Source of the DNA: Pseudomonadota bacterium
GTDB lineage: Bacteria > Bdellovibrionota > Bacteriovoracia > Bacteriovoracales > Bacteriovoracaceae
NCBI GenBank assembly: GCA_027488375.1
Contig: JAIYBW010000003.1
Span: forward strand, 1 to 64,000
Length of the DNA: 64,000 nt
Direction of reading: 5' to 3'
The notes below the pieces were generated by a model, which saw only the letters and a list, made by a program, of their open reading frames with translations, was not told the origin of the DNA and did not search any database. The translations under genes were made by a program, and so were the position numbers. Positions 27,274 to 36,901 of the stretch are shown piece after piece; position 1 is the stretch's first letter; each line of letters opens with the position of its first letter.

Positions 27274-27804
27274 ATGTGGTCTTGGTGGAAGTCTAAAATC
27301 TCAGGTGAAGTTCCACTTATTTTTAATCCTTCAAATGAAGTCCTTTTGAAACATTTAAAAAACCTCAAGACTCATAACTCTAGTGGTGAATTAAAATGGA
27401 TTGGATTAAATAATCAATATAATCTGCAGACTGAGGTCTTAAAAAGCATCAATTTTTTTAAACCTATAACTTATATTTGCGAGGGAGAGTTTCTAACCGA
27501 AGTAGGGAAGCTAATTGAACTAAGATTTGTCACAACTTCGGCCTTACATGCAGCTTACTTCAGATATTTCATGTTTCGATACTGTACAACCAAAATTAAT
27601 AACAAGTGGACAATTTTCCATTCCCATTTAGACTCCTTGACCCCAAAGCAAGGTTGGATAGACAACGGAAAGAAGGAGATTTGGTTGTCGGGGACTTTTC
27701 ACCCCGACCAATTAATTAAAGTCTTTGATTATTTACATATTAAAAAAGATAAAAATGAAATTGGACCAACAGTTCCTCTTTTTGGACTAGAGAGCTGGAG
27801 TTGA
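27274..27804 (+). CDS. Cytoplasmic protein of unknown function (176 aa)
   Basis: AAAGGAG precedes ATG 27274. The product begins MWSWWKSKISGEVPLIFNPS and lacks a signal peptide or membrane segment. It is rich in Trp, Lys and Asn and has a central aromatic region (AAYFRYFMFRYC). I do not recognise the family. The last 18 bases overlap the 3' end of the convergent exported-protein gene. Confidence 0.6.
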   Translation: MWSWWKSKISGEVPLIFNPSNEVLLKHLKNLKTHNSSGELKWIGLNNQYNLQTEVLKSINFFKPITYICEGEFLTEVGKLIELRFVTTSALHAAYFRYFMFRYCTTKINNKWTIFHSHLDSLTPKQGWIDNGKKEIWLSGTFHPDQLIKVFDYLHIKKDKNEIGPTVPLFGLESWS

Positions 27805-28908
27805 TTTCTTTTTATTATTAGGATTATGTATCATAAACTTCATTCCAACACTGTTACCCATGAATCCTAGATTATATTTTTGAGTCCCATCAAGAAAACC
27901 ATGCTCCTGGTGATAATAACCAATTTTGTTTTCATAAAAAACGCCGAATCTTTCTTTTGGTGTATTGAATTCGAGGCGATTGGTAATACTTCCACCAACG
28001 CCTTGGATTCCATGTTTATCTTGGTATTCATCAAAGTCCCACCACTGACCTTCTTTAACCATGACAGTCACATTTTCACCCACCATAACTCCGAGACCTA
28101 TACTTGGAACATAATTGAGCGATCCAATTTTTGAATCGAGTAAAGTGAAACGGTGACCATAACCCAACTCAAATGTCATTTGTTTATGAGTATTTTGATT
28201 TCTCACAAGCTCACTTTCACCAGGCGATTGGTTGTAGCCATCAAAAGGTTTATTTATTGGAGCAACTTCATCAACGGCCACTCCATCGATCGTTCCTTTT
28301 ATGTGCTTGACTTGATCGTTAGCTTGAAGAAATTTAGGATGGAAAGCAGATAAAAAGAACTCATGCCCATCTTTTTCAAGACTCACAGTGAATGTATTAG
28401 TGGGCTCATCGATCATTTGAAAGGGATTACTTCCTGGCTTTTTCCACTCCTCAAGAGTAAAAAATTCCCTAGAGCCTCTCTCTGCCCATTCATAATCTTT
28501 TATTTCGACATTGTATCGCGATGATTGAAAATTTATGTCTGAGTTAAAATAGGTGGTATAAGAGTGGCTCGCATAAAAACGAACTTTCCACTTATCAGAC
28601 TCAGTACCTATTTTCTTTTCTGGTGGACATGAATTTAAATCCGTCTGTTCAATCCCTTTTTCAAGAGTTTCTGCTAATTGCGAGACTTTTATTTCTGACT
28701 GCTGTTTCAGATATTCTTGGCAAAAGCCTTTATCAATTATCATGAGGTCTTTATTTTCAACATTAACTAATTTTAAAGAGGTACTTGAACTTGCTTGAGA
28801 GGGATTCGATTTCCCTTGGCAGATGGAAAGTAGATTTTGTGGGGATAAATCTTGTGCTGAAGCTACTTGAGCATAAAGAAAAACTGAAAGCACGATTGAT
28901 TTTTTCAT
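27787..28908 (-). CDS. Exported beta-rich protein, possible outer-membrane barrel
   Basis: The start is taken at ATG 28908, 13 codons inside the longest frame, because MKKSIVLSVFLYAQVASAQ is a complete signal peptide and AAAGGGG lies just upstream. The 373-residue product has a Cys-containing N-terminal part and a C-terminal half of alternating aromatic strands (ELGYGHRFTLL, VPSIGLGVMVGENVTVMV, FGVFYENKIGYYH). It could be an outer-membrane protein. No homologous family is recognised. Confidence 0.65.
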   Translation of the reverse strand: MKKSIVLSVFLYAQVASAQDLSPQNLLSICQGKSNPSQASSSTSLKLVNVENKDLMIIDKGFCQEYLKQQSEIKVSQLAETLEKGIEQTDLNSCPPEKKIGTESDKWKVRFYASHSYTTYFNSDINFQSSRYNVEIKDYEWAERGSREFFTLEEWKKPGSNPFQMIDEPTNTFTVSLEKDGHEFFLSAFHPKFLQANDQVKHIKGTIDGVAVDEVAPINKPFDGYNQSPGESELVRNQNTHKQMTFELGYGHRFTLLDSKIGSLNYVPSIGLGVMVGENVTVMVKEGQWWDFDEYQDKHGIQGVGGSITNRLEFNTPKERFGVFYENKIGYYHQEHGFLDGTQKYNLGFMGNSVGMKFMIHNPNNKKKSTPAL

Positions 28909-29038
28909 AAAAACCCCTTTGCTCTTATACAGCAAAGGACGGGCCAATCTTAAGAGAGGAGGAGATTCGTCTTATTAATAAGTTAATCAAAAAGTGACTA
29001 AATTTTAGACAACTCTGTAAAACTGACATACAGCTTTT

Positions 29039-29566
29039 CTAGCGTTCTAATCTCTTGATGTATTCCTTTAATTTGAGATTGCTTATTTTGGGATTGCCAT
29101 TAGTAGGGTCATGGTAGGGAAAGTCTTCCTCTCGTCCAGTGGATTTAAAACCTCGCCGTTCGTAGAATTCGATAAGTTCTTTACGTTGAGTAATAACCGT
29201 CAGGCGGATTCTGTCTTTATTTTCTTTTCTTGCAAGTGACTCAATATGGAGAAGAATCTTTTTGCCAAGACCGGACCCTTGAAGGGAAGGTTCAACCGTC
29301 AGCATGCCGAAGTATAATGTACTTTCATCTTCTCGCTTAAGAAAAACACATCCCACAACTTTCCCCTGGGAATTGAGGGCGATTTCAATTTGTTCACCTT
29401 GATTTTGAATCATCTTGATGATTGAAGCATCGTCAGTTCTCTGGCCTTCTATAAGATCAGCTTCAGTGGTCCATCCCTTCCTGGAGTAATCTCCTCGGTA
29501 GGAAGAATTTACTAAATTTGTAATGAGTTCGACTTCATCAATTTGTGCCGTTTTAAAATGAATCAT
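29039..29566 (-). CDS. GNAT-family N-acetyltransferase
   Basis: The start at ATG 29566 (MIHFKTAQIDEVELITNLVN) is preferred over longer options that run into the divergent HAD gene. The GNAT core is clear in GMLTVEPSLQGSGLGKKIL, the acetyl-CoA pyrophosphate loop, followed by RLTVITQRKELIEFYERRGF, the typical beta5 to alpha4 region. Substrate unknown. It is divergent from the HAD phosphatase with a 63-base gap. Confidence 0.85.
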   Translation of the reverse strand: MIHFKTAQIDEVELITNLVNSSYRGDYSRKGWTTEADLIEGQRTDDASIIKMIQNQGEQIEIALNSQGKVVGCVFLKREDESTLYFGMLTVEPSLQGSGLGKKILLHIESLARKENKDRIRLTVITQRKELIEFYERRGFKSTGREEDFPYHDPTNGNPKISNLKLKEYIKRLER

Positions 29567-29629
29567 AGAACAATCATAGTCATTTTGATCAAAAAGAGTA
29601 AAATGATTTTTAGATTGATGAGAGGTTTT

Positions 29630-30277
29630 ATGCAGAACATTCAAGGTTTTATTTTTGATATGGATGGCGTGGTTGTGGATAATCACAAGTCCCATTTTAA
29701 GGCCTGGATGGAATTTGCAAAAAAATATAATTTTGAACTTGATGATAAAATTTATCGCGAGAAGTTTAATGGTAAAACCAACCGTGATCTTTTTACCATG
29801 ATTTTTGGTGAAATTTCAGAGAGTGACATCCTTTCCTATGCGATGGAAAAAGAACTCAGGTATCAAGACATTTATCGCGCTGATATGAAACCCCATCATG
29901 GTTTAGTCGAATTTTTAAAATACCTTCATACAATGGGCGCCAAAATTGCTCTCGGTACTTCAGCTCCGACTATGAATGTTGATTTCACTCTCGATACTCT
30001 TGGACTGAGAAATTATTTTCATGTGATCGTCGATGGAACTCAGGTCAAGCAAGGTAAGCCTCATCCGGAAGTATATTTGAAATGTCTTTCTTCATTGGGT
30101 CTTGCTGGCGAGAATTGTGTTGTGTTTGAAGATTCACTGGCAGGATTAGATGCTGGCCGCAGTGCTGGTTGTCACATTATTGGAGTAGCAACGAGCCATA
30201 GTTTAGAAGAGTTAAAATCAAGAACTTCTTTTTTGATTAATGATTTTACTGAGGCCCGTGAATTAATGAGAATCTAG
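29630..30277 (+). CDS. HAD-superfamily phosphatase/phosphomutase (beta-phosphoglucomutase-like)
   Basis: 215 residues from ATG 29630, where GAGAGG lies just upstream. HAD motifs are in place: Asp10 and Asp12 in FIFDMDGVV, the motif II Thr/Ser in LGTSAPT, Lys in VKQGKPHPEVYL, and acidic motif IV in VFEDSLAGLDAG. An alpha-helical cap (about 20-85) marks subfamily IA, as in PgmB/YcjU sugar phosphomutases and phosphatases. The end overlaps the convergent unknown gene by 15 bases. Confidence 0.88.
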   Translation: MQNIQGFIFDMDGVVVDNHKSHFKAWMEFAKKYNFELDDKIYREKFNGKTNRDLFTMIFGEISESDILSYAMEKELRYQDIYRADMKPHHGLVEFLKYLHTMGAKIALGTSAPTMNVDFTLDTLGLRNYFHVIVDGTQVKQGKPHPEVYLKCLSSLGLAGENCVVFEDSLAGLDAGRSAGCHIIGVATSHSLEELKSRTSFLINDFTEARELMRI

Positions 30278-31027
30278 TTGGGATCTTACAGATTTATAGA
30301 CTTCTTTCACATTAAGGGATTTTTTTGACCGCTCAAGGCTTGAGTATAATGTCACAAGAGCAATGCCTAAATAGAGAAAGTCAGTAGAGATAATAACTTT
30401 CTTTTCTAACATAAAATCAGCGATCTTAAAAAATGACGCTTTAAATGTTTCAAGATCAAAGTTCATTTCTTCTGTTAATGACGGACCGAAGTGGGATTTA
30501 AAAAGATTCGCGAGTGCAAGACGATCTTCGAGAGGCCAGCTCTTTGAAGTCAGTCCACAGGCCAAAAGACCTTCATGAAAAAGATTCTCTTGTTCTAAAA
30601 AAAATCCATCATAAATTTGTTTTAATCCTTGAGAAAATTCGGGTCTGAATTTTGTCCAAAGACCATTGGGATTATAAATTAATCTCTGATCCTTCATGTC
30701 AAGATGATTGGGTCCAAGGTCGAGGAAAAGTCCATGGGGCGAAAAAAGCTGAGCAAAGTAGAGGCTGAGTATTTTTTTGGCCTTGACCTCACTTGAAACT
30801 GCTTGAGGTCTTGAATCGTGAGTGGTGACCAGATCTATTCCAAATGCCTCTAAGTACAGGCGTTGTGGAGTGAACAAGGAGTCAAAACCTTCTTTTTGCA
30901 GGAGTCTTCGAGATAATTTTGGGAGTTCTTGCATAAGAACTTTCCACTCAACTACTTCAAAGAGCACTGTGGGAACATGCTTCATAAGCTCTTTGAGGAC
31001 ACCAGGTAAAATTCTCATAAAAATCAT
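30263..31027 (-). CDS. Conserved-looking cytoplasmic protein, unknown (254 aa)
   Basis: MIFMRILPGVLKELMKHVPT starts a mostly helical protein with no signal peptide. Asp/Glu-rich loops (LFLDLGPNHLDMKDQRLIY) and long amphipathic helices follow. I do not recognise the family. ATG 31018 is an alternative start. It is divergent from the epimerase-like operon across 45 bases and converges with the HAD gene. Confidence 0.6.
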   Translation of the reverse strand: MIFMRILPGVLKELMKHVPTVLFEVVEWKVLMQELPKLSRRLLQKEGFDSLFTPQRLYLEAFGIDLVTTHDSRPQAVSSEVKAKKILSLYFAQLFSPHGLFLDLGPNHLDMKDQRLIYNPNGLWTKFRPEFSQGLKQIYDGFFLEQENLFHEGLLACGLTSKSWPLEDRLALANLFKSHFGPSLTEEMNFDLETFKASFFKIADFMLEKKVIISTDFLYLGIALVTLYSSLERSKKSLNVKEVYKSVRSQLDSH

Positions 31028-31072
31028 TCTTTGATTATGCTACACTCGTGTGAACATTCGCTAGGGCATAAT

Positions 31073-32452
31073 ATGAAAAAAATACTAATTGCGGGCGGTA
31101 GTGGATTCATCGGTCTTTCCTTGATTGAATCCTTACTGGCCGATGAGAATAACGAAATTGTTGCTCTTTCAAGAGGTGCAAGAACAAGTCACCATCCAAG
31201 ACTTTCATGGAAAAAGTGTGATCTCTATTCTTTAAAAGATATTTCTGATGCCATGAAGGGCTGTGAAGTCGCCTATTATCTTGTTCATTCCATGTTACCT
31301 TCAGCTTCCTTATCTCAAGGCACATTTTATGATTTTGATCTGATTATGGCCGATAATTTTATCAGGGCCGTTCAATCTCAAAATCTAAAGCATATTATTT
31401 ATCTTGGAGGAATGATACCTGAAGGCGAAGAGCTTTCTTGGCACTTAAAAAGTAGACTCGAAGTGGAAGAAACTTTTGTTAATTCTCGGATTAAAACGTC
31501 AGTTCTGCGGGCCGGTCTCATCATAGGTCCTCAAGGTTCATCTTTTACGATCCTAGAGCGCTTGATTCGCCGTTTACCTATTATGATTTGTCCAGCATGG
31601 ACTAAAACACTTTCTCAGCCTGTGGCCCTTCAGGATATGGTGAAAGCTTTATGCCGAATCTTAAACGATGAAAAAATTCAGGGAAGAGTTTTTGATATCG
31701 CTGGGCCTGAGGTCGTTTCCTACCAAGGACTGATTCAAAGAGCTGGTGAAAAAATTCGCAAAAAAAGCAAGCTCTTTACTCTTAATATCATACCTCTGGC
31801 GATGTCACGTTTTTGGGTTTCTCTTGTTACAGGAGTGCCGAAAAAATTAGTTTATCCCTTGGTCTTAAGTTTAAAACATAAAATGTTACCATCTCCCATG
31901 CGTATGTGGCCATTTCCAGTAGATATATCGACTTCTCTGGATGAGTCTTTGCAAATTTCTTTACTAACTCCTGCGAGAGAAAGCTTCAGTGGATTTATGC
32001 CCAAAGAGAAGGATGTTCGATCAATCCAAAGATTAGTTTTACCCCCTGGCCGAAGTGCAGAATGGGTGGCAGAAGAATATTTTAAATGGTTGCCGACATT
32101 CTTTTCGACTTTGGTACGCGTTCAGCTTGATGGCAATAGGTGTACTTTTTATCTCATAGATCCCAACCTGAAGTTACTTATTCTTGAAAGAAGTGTAGAG
32201 CGCAGTACACCTGATCGTCAGCTCCTATACATCGTCGGTGGTCTTCTCTCTGCCAAACAAGAGAGGGGACGACTTGAATTTAGAGAAGTTCTTGATCGTA
32301 AATATGTCATGGCTGCTATCCATGAATTTAGGCCATCTCTTCCATGGTTTATCTACCGCTGGACTCAAGCCGTTTTACATCTATTCGTGATGAATGCATT
32401 CGGCGAGCATTTAAAATGGTATGTGATCTCTGATCAAAAGGTAAAAGTATGA
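31073..32452 (+). CDS. NAD(P)-binding epimerase-like protein with C-terminal DUF2867
   Basis: The start at ATG 31073 (MKKILIAGGSGFIG) puts the nucleotide loop GGSGFIG at the N-terminus, and AGGG lies upstream. Residues about 1-290 are an atypical extended SDR fold (AYYLVHSM, HIIYLGGM). Residues about 320-459 look like DUF2867, a START-like ligand-binding domain (LLYIVGGLLSAKQERGRLEFRE, FRPSLPWFIYRWTQAVLHLF). This fusion is known in bacterial YtfG-like proteins of uncertain function. It overlaps the next gene by 4 bases (ATGA). Confidence 0.8.
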   Translation: MKKILIAGGSGFIGLSLIESLLADENNEIVALSRGARTSHHPRLSWKKCDLYSLKDISDAMKGCEVAYYLVHSMLPSASLSQGTFYDFDLIMADNFIRAVQSQNLKHIIYLGGMIPEGEELSWHLKSRLEVEETFVNSRIKTSVLRAGLIIGPQGSSFTILERLIRRLPIMICPAWTKTLSQPVALQDMVKALCRILNDEKIQGRVFDIAGPEVVSYQGLIQRAGEKIRKKSKLFTLNIIPLAMSRFWVSLVTGVPKKLVYPLVLSLKHKMLPSPMRMWPFPVDISTSLDESLQISLLTPARESFSGFMPKEKDVRSIQRLVLPPGRSAEWVAEEYFKWLPTFFSTLVRVQLDGNRCTFYLIDPNLKLLILERSVERSTPDRQLLYIVGGLLSAKQERGRLEFREVLDRKYVMAAIHEFRPSLPWFIYRWTQAVLHLFVMNAFGEHLKWYVISDQKVKV

Positions 32453-33489
32453 AAATTCTTGTCACTGGTGCTAACGGATTTGTTGGTACGGCGCTGATTC
32501 ATCAATTAGTTGAAGCTGGTCATGAAGTCACGGCACTCGTACGTTCTTTAGATCGTATTCAATCGCCAAACAAAAAAGTGAATTGGATTGAAGGTGATTT
32601 ACTTAAACCTGAAAGTCTGCCAGAGCTAGGGCTTATACATAAAGCATTTTATCTCGTTCATGGACTTAAAGAAACGAGTCAGCAATTTGAATTTTTAGAG
32701 TCAACAGCTGCTGTAAACTTTGTGAATTGGATTCGTTCAAGTGGAGCATCTGTCATTTACCTAGGTGGACTTGGACCAAAGGGGTTAGATCTTTCACCTC
32801 ACTTAAGAAGTCGTCATTTGACTGGGGCCATTCTAGGTTCGAGTGGTCTTGGGGTGATTGAATTTAGGGCGAGTGTTGTTCTTGGAGAAGGATCACTTTC
32901 ATTTGAAATGCTGAAAGCTTTAACTGAACGACTACCTTTTAGACCTCAGTTTGATCTTCTTAATCGACCATGTCAGCCGCTGGCCTTGGGTGATCTCTTA
33001 AAATATTTTGAACTGGCGATTGAAAAAGAAATTTCAGGACATGAGATCATTGAAATTGGCGGTGATGATGTCGCAACTTATGGCGAACTCATGGATCTCT
33101 ATGCAGAACTTGCTGGTCTTAAAAGGAAAAAAATTAAGATCCCTGAAGTTGAAACTAAAGTTTTATTAAAAGCTTTGGATTATGCTATTCCTGAACACTC
33201 ACAAATTGGTAAAAAACTCACTGAAAGTCTTGATCACCCAACCGTTGTTTCTAGCTCATCGGCCAAAGTCATTTTTCCAGAAGTTAAAACTCAATCTCTT
33301 CGAGTCGCGATGGACCTTGCCCGTTCTCGTTCAAAAACTCATTATGCTCCTCTTTGGGAGAAAGATTTTTTAAAAATTATGTTATCTGATAAACTTTTAA
33401 CTCAGTCAGGCTTACTTTCTCCAGAGCTTTTAAAGAATTTAGAAAAAGTTGGAAAACTTAAAGACATTTTAACTCGAGATAAGAAATGA
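32449..33489 (+). CDS. Second NAD(P)-binding epimerase-like protein
   Basis: 346 residues. The N-terminal nucleotide loop is GANGFVG (MKILVTGANGFVGTALIHQL), followed by AFYLVHGL and VIYLGGLGPKG, close to the matching segments of the preceding gene. It is therefore probably a diverged tandem duplicate that lacks the DUF2867 tail; the C-terminal part is helical instead. It overlaps both neighbours by 4 bases, so translation of all three genes is coupled. Substrate unknown. Confidence 0.8.
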   Translation: MKILVTGANGFVGTALIHQLVEAGHEVTALVRSLDRIQSPNKKVNWIEGDLLKPESLPELGLIHKAFYLVHGLKETSQQFEFLESTAAVNFVNWIRSSGASVIYLGGLGPKGLDLSPHLRSRHLTGAILGSSGLGVIEFRASVVLGEGSLSFEMLKALTERLPFRPQFDLLNRPCQPLALGDLLKYFELAIEKEISGHEIIEIGGDDVATYGELMDLYAELAGLKRKKIKIPEVETKVLLKALDYAIPEHSQIGKKLTESLDHPTVVSSSSAKVIFPEVKTQSLRVAMDLARSRSKTHYAPLWEKDFLKIMLSDKLLTQSGLLSPELLKNLEKVGKLKDILTRDKK

Positions 33490-34277
33490 ATAGGCCCATT
33501 GGCATTTTTGATTCAGGACTTGGTGGACTCACGGTACTTAAAGTTTTGGCCGAAAGATTTCCACAAGAGTCTTTTTGTTATTTAGGAGACATCGCAAGAC
33601 TCCCATACGGAAATAAATCACCAGAAACGATTCGTCGTTATGGACTTCAGATATTGCGCTTCCTCAAGGAACAAAATGTAAAAGCAATTATTATTGCCTG
33701 CAATTCTGCCTCTACAGTATTTTTAGGTGAACACGACTTTGAAGGGATACCTTTATTTAATGTGATAGAACCAGGTTCAGAAGCTGCTTTGAATGTTGCC
33801 AAGGATTCAAAAGTTGCTGTCCTAGGAACTTCTGCAACAATTCGCTCTCATGCTTATCGAGATACATTAAAAAAGTTAAATCATTCCGTTGAGGTGATTG
33901 AACAGGCCTGCCCACTTTTCGTTCCGCTTGTTGAAGAAGGAATGGTTGATGATCCTATTACTGAGATGGTCGCAAAAAAGTACTTAACTGACGTTCTGGC
34001 CAAAGATTTTAAGACAGTGATTCTTGGATGTACTCATTATCCTGTCATTAAACAGGATCTTAAAAAAGTTCTTGGTCCCGACGTGGCCCTTGTTGAGTCT
34101 GGTGATGTCCTAGCTTTAAAGCTTGAACATCTTTTTAATAACCAAGCAAAGTTTTCAGCTAATAGTCAGAGAAGAATTAGGGTTTGCATAACAGATTTAA
34201 CTGATCATTTTGAACGGTTAGCGCATCATCTCATGCATCCAATTGAGATCGAGTCACTGGAAAAAATAGTTCTTTGA
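33486..34277 (+). CDS. murI: Glutamate racemase
   Basis: Makes D-glutamate for peptidoglycan. The first catalytic Cys is in IIACNSAS and the second in LGCTHYPVI. GIFDSGLGGLTVLKVL and YLGDIARLPYGNKS are diagnostic, and 263 residues is normal. The ATGA overlap with the epimerase-like gene makes it the third member of the operon, although the link to those enzymes is not obvious. Confidence 0.96.
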   Translation: MNRPIGIFDSGLGGLTVLKVLAERFPQESFCYLGDIARLPYGNKSPETIRRYGLQILRFLKEQNVKAIIIACNSASTVFLGEHDFEGIPLFNVIEPGSEAALNVAKDSKVAVLGTSATIRSHAYRDTLKKLNHSVEVIEQACPLFVPLVEEGMVDDPITEMVAKKYLTDVLAKDFKTVILGCTHYPVIKQDLKKVLGPDVALVESGDVLALKLEHLFNNQAKFSANSQRRIRVCITDLTDHFERLAHHLMHPIEIESLEKIVL

Positions 34278-34394
34278 AGTTTTTTACTCAGGTATTCGAC
34301 TAGGTCAATTAAACTCATCATCAATTTTTTAAGGAAAATATTTCAAGTCTCATGATGCGAATCCGATAGGGATATGACTGACCGAGGAGTATCC

Positions 34395-34859
34395 ATGTCG
34401 AGTGATAAAAAAGTTGTAGATTTTAACCAAAAAAGAAAAGAATCTATTGAGCAAAAGCGAAGAACTTTTGAAAGAGTTGTCTTCCAAGAGTTTTTAGGAG
34501 TTTATTCAGTAGTTGATGATCAGGGTTCAAGTTACCCTGTTAATCTCGTTGATATATCTAAAGACGGTTGCCAGTTTCAGCTGCCTTTTAGTCTTAAGGC
34601 CAAAAATCAATTCAAAAGCGGCACAGAGGTTACCTTAAAGCTCTTTTTTACGAAGGGAAGTTATATTCCGGCCGTAGTCAATGTTCGACACGCTACTGAA
34701 TATATTGATCAGCAGGGTGATGCATGGTTACGTTTGGGCGGTGAATTTGATACTGGCCTACCAAGTTTTAAGGCCCTGTCACATTTTATTGAGTTTATTT
34801 ATCAGTATGCTGAGTTTTCTTGCCTGGATAAAGGGGAGAGCAAGGTTTACTTCCTTTAA
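34395..34859 (+). CDS. PilZ-domain protein
   Basis: 154 residues from ATG 34395, with GAGGAG five bases upstream. The PilZ fold (about 25-150) shows VNLVDISKDGCQFQ, the DxSxxG motif for cyclic di-GMP. A basic stretch (QKRKESIEQKRRTFERV) lies before it, where the RxxxR part normally sits, although that spacing is loose. c-di-GMP binding is thus likely but not sure. Single gene closed by a strong terminator. Confidence 0.8.
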   Translation: MSSDKKVVDFNQKRKESIEQKRRTFERVVFQEFLGVYSVVDDQGSSYPVNLVDISKDGCQFQLPFSLKAKNQFKSGTEVTLKLFFTKGSYIPAVVNVRHATEYIDQQGDAWLRLGGEFDTGLPSFKALSHFIEFIYQYAEFSCLDKGESKVYFL

Positions 34860-34891
34860 ACGTCGCCCTCTTCATAATTTTTTGTTAGCAT

Positions 34892-34922
34892 AAAGACCTC
34901 AATAATTGAGGTCTTTTTTTTT
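34892..34922 (+). terminator. Rho-independent terminator abutting the next start codon
   Basis: AAAGACCTCAAT and ATTGAGGTCTTT form a perfect 12-base stem (34892-34916, tiny loop), followed by a T-run to 34922. The ATG of the next gene begins at 34923, so there is no space for a separate promoter or ribosome site. Confidence 0.88.
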
Positions 34923-36215
34923 ATGAAATTAGCAATAATTGGTTCAAATGCACTGGCTCTTGAAGCTTCATTAAGATTCCATATTCATGGTGCAGCTGTG
35001 ACTTGGTTCATTCATGATTCAAAAATAAACCGATCTATTTTTGAACAGGATCAAGATGCTGAATATTTTATTTCATCAAACGGTTTAGATATCCTTAAAA
35101 CTTTAAATCTCTCCTATGTTGCTGAGAAAAAATTCAACTATGAGAATTGGAAGAATCAATATTTTCTTCCTTTAGTAAATTTTTTATCACAAGAACAGAG
35201 AGTTAAATTCCATCAAGTATCAAGTATCACCAAGAGATACCTCGCTGCTAAAGAAACTCCAAAGGGGAAATCTCGGTTCTTAGATCTCTTCAGACTTACT
35301 TATGAAGTAAATCCTCAAGAATTTATCAAAGAGCAAGAACAGCAAAATCCAGAAACATTTGAAAGACTTTCTCAAGAATTAGTTCTTTCACTTCAAACTC
35401 ATCTTGAAATGTATGAAGATTTTGATCTTGTCTTGGACCTAAGAGAAAGTGATTGGATAAAATCATTATCTGTCACAGGTCACGCGCTCGGAGAAAAGAA
35501 AGTTTCTCGAGAGCATTTAAGTTATGGTCATGAGGCTTTAGATTTGGTTAAAAACTCAAGCCTCATTTCAGAGATGAGGGAGCTTGTGCTCATAGGCTCC
35601 TCACCATTAGCTGCTGAAATTCTTATGACTCTCTCTCCTTGGCTTAAAGATGAGCGCAATCGACTTTTTATTATTTCTCATGAAGATTGGCCATTTGCTC
35701 AGTTCATGGAAGAGGCACAAGAGCAGTTTAAAAATCAGTTAAAAGACGTTATGATTTATTTTGAATCTGAATTTGAAAAAGAGACGACGAGTTTTCATCA
35801 TAAATTAAGAGAATGGCAACAGCTTGATGATTTTGTTCAGGCAAAAATACCAAGACCGGTTGAACCTATTCCTCGTTTAGTTTTTTTCTCAGGTCATAAT
35901 GCTACGGCAGTCGATCAATTGATTGATAAAAAAAGATTATTTTTAACCCTTGAAAAACCTGATTTTCGAGAGGGTTTAAAACAGCCAGAAAATAATCTCC
36001 TTGATCTTAAAACAATAGGCGTAGATAGAGTTCTTGTTGCCTTAGATTTTGAAAGAAAGCCTTTAGAGATTAATCTCAGCCCAGATGAAAAAGGTTTTTT
36101 TGTGTTAAACCCAAGTCCAATCTCTTTTGAAAAATCTTGGGAAAGTGATTTGAATCGGTTGAAAGGTTTAGAAAATGAAATATTTAAGTTGTTTACTCCT
36201 GCTCACGCTCATTAG
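34923..36215 (+). CDS. Rossmann-fold protein of unknown function (FAD/NAD-binding-like)
   Basis: 430 residues. MKLAIIGSNALALEASLRF resembles the dinucleotide-binding start of a flavin or NAD enzyme, with GSNALA in place of GxGxxG, so cofactor binding is uncertain. A second Rossmann-like segment is near 225 (ELVLIGSSPLAAEILMTL). Starting here keeps the fold intact, yet the start codon sits directly after a terminator T-run with no ribosome site. It overlaps the next lipoprotein gene by 41 bases. Confidence 0.6.
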   Translation: MKLAIIGSNALALEASLRFHIHGAAVTWFIHDSKINRSIFEQDQDAEYFISSNGLDILKTLNLSYVAEKKFNYENWKNQYFLPLVNFLSQEQRVKFHQVSSITKRYLAAKETPKGKSRFLDLFRLTYEVNPQEFIKEQEQQNPETFERLSQELVLSLQTHLEMYEDFDLVLDLRESDWIKSLSVTGHALGEKKVSREHLSYGHEALDLVKNSSLISEMRELVLIGSSPLAAEILMTLSPWLKDERNRLFIISHEDWPFAQFMEEAQEQFKNQLKDVMIYFESEFEKETTSFHHKLREWQQLDDFVQAKIPRPVEPIPRLVFFSGHNATAVDQLIDKKRLFLTLEKPDFREGLKQPENNLLDLKTIGVDRVLVALDFERKPLEINLSPDEKGFFVLNPSPISFEKSWESDLNRLKGLENEIFKLFTPAHAH

Positions 36216-36891
36216 TTGTAGTTCTGGAGATTTAAAAAAAGATTACGATCCTTCACTGGCCTATACAAGTTCTGGTGTTGAGCAGTTTTTTTTACCAGAG
36301 TTACCAGCGTGGAGTAACTTTTCTTCTGCCGGTGGTTGTTTTAAAAAAAGTTCTTTTCATTACTTGAATTTTTCAAAATTAAAAGAAAATTATCAACTGA
36401 GCTACTTAGAATCTCTAGAGCTCCAGGCGCAATATAACGAGCGCTTAGAAAATTATTTTAGGGCATCTGCTATAAAGTTTTTAAAACCGATTGAGCAAGC
36501 AAGCTTTTTTACTAACACGCTTGAGCAGGTTCGTGGTGGTGTTAAAAGTTTGAAGATCCCAAAAGTGGATCAGGTTGCGGTGATTTGGATCGAAGCTTTC
36601 ACTGATCAAGAATTAAAGCAATTCATGAAGTCTTCAAAATTTGACGAAAAATACACGGTACTTCTGAGTAGTTGCCAATCGAAGCAATCTCTTCAGCAAT
36701 GGCTCGTGCAGGAGAATTTTGATGGTATTGGGTTTGGACTTATTACAGCTGAATGGTTAAGTCCTTTTGATAAAGAAATGAAGCCGATACCAGGTCTCAA
36801 AATTTATTTGCAGGAATTATTTGGCCCTGAAATAAAGATAGAATTCTTAAACTCAAAAAATAAAGAAATGATCGAATTCATTTTACCTTAA
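36175..36891 (+). CDS. Lipoprotein of unknown function (238 aa)
   Basis: MKYLSCLLLLTLISCSSGD is a lipoprotein signal with lipobox LISC. No motif is recognised in the mature region, which is Lys/Glu and aromatic rich. The start lies inside the preceding gene (41-base overlap), with AAAGG upstream. The cyclophilin gene follows by 10 bases, so both are likely made from the same transcript. Confidence 0.75.
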   Translation: MKYLSCLLLLTLISCSSGDLKKDYDPSLAYTSSGVEQFFLPELPAWSNFSSAGGCFKKSSFHYLNFSKLKENYQLSYLESLELQAQYNERLENYFRASAIKFLKPIEQASFFTNTLEQVRGGVKSLKIPKVDQVAVIWIEAFTDQELKQFMKSSKFDEKYTVLLSSCQSKQSLQQWLVQENFDGIGFGLITAEWLSPFDKEMKPIPGLKIYLQELFGPEIKIEFLNSKNKEMIEFILP

Positions 36892-36901
36892 GGAGATAGA
36901 A

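Noticed and set aside
29543-29629. Longer N-terminus for the HAD protein
   Set aside because: It would overlap the divergent GNAT start; GAGAGG and the motif position fix the start at 29630.
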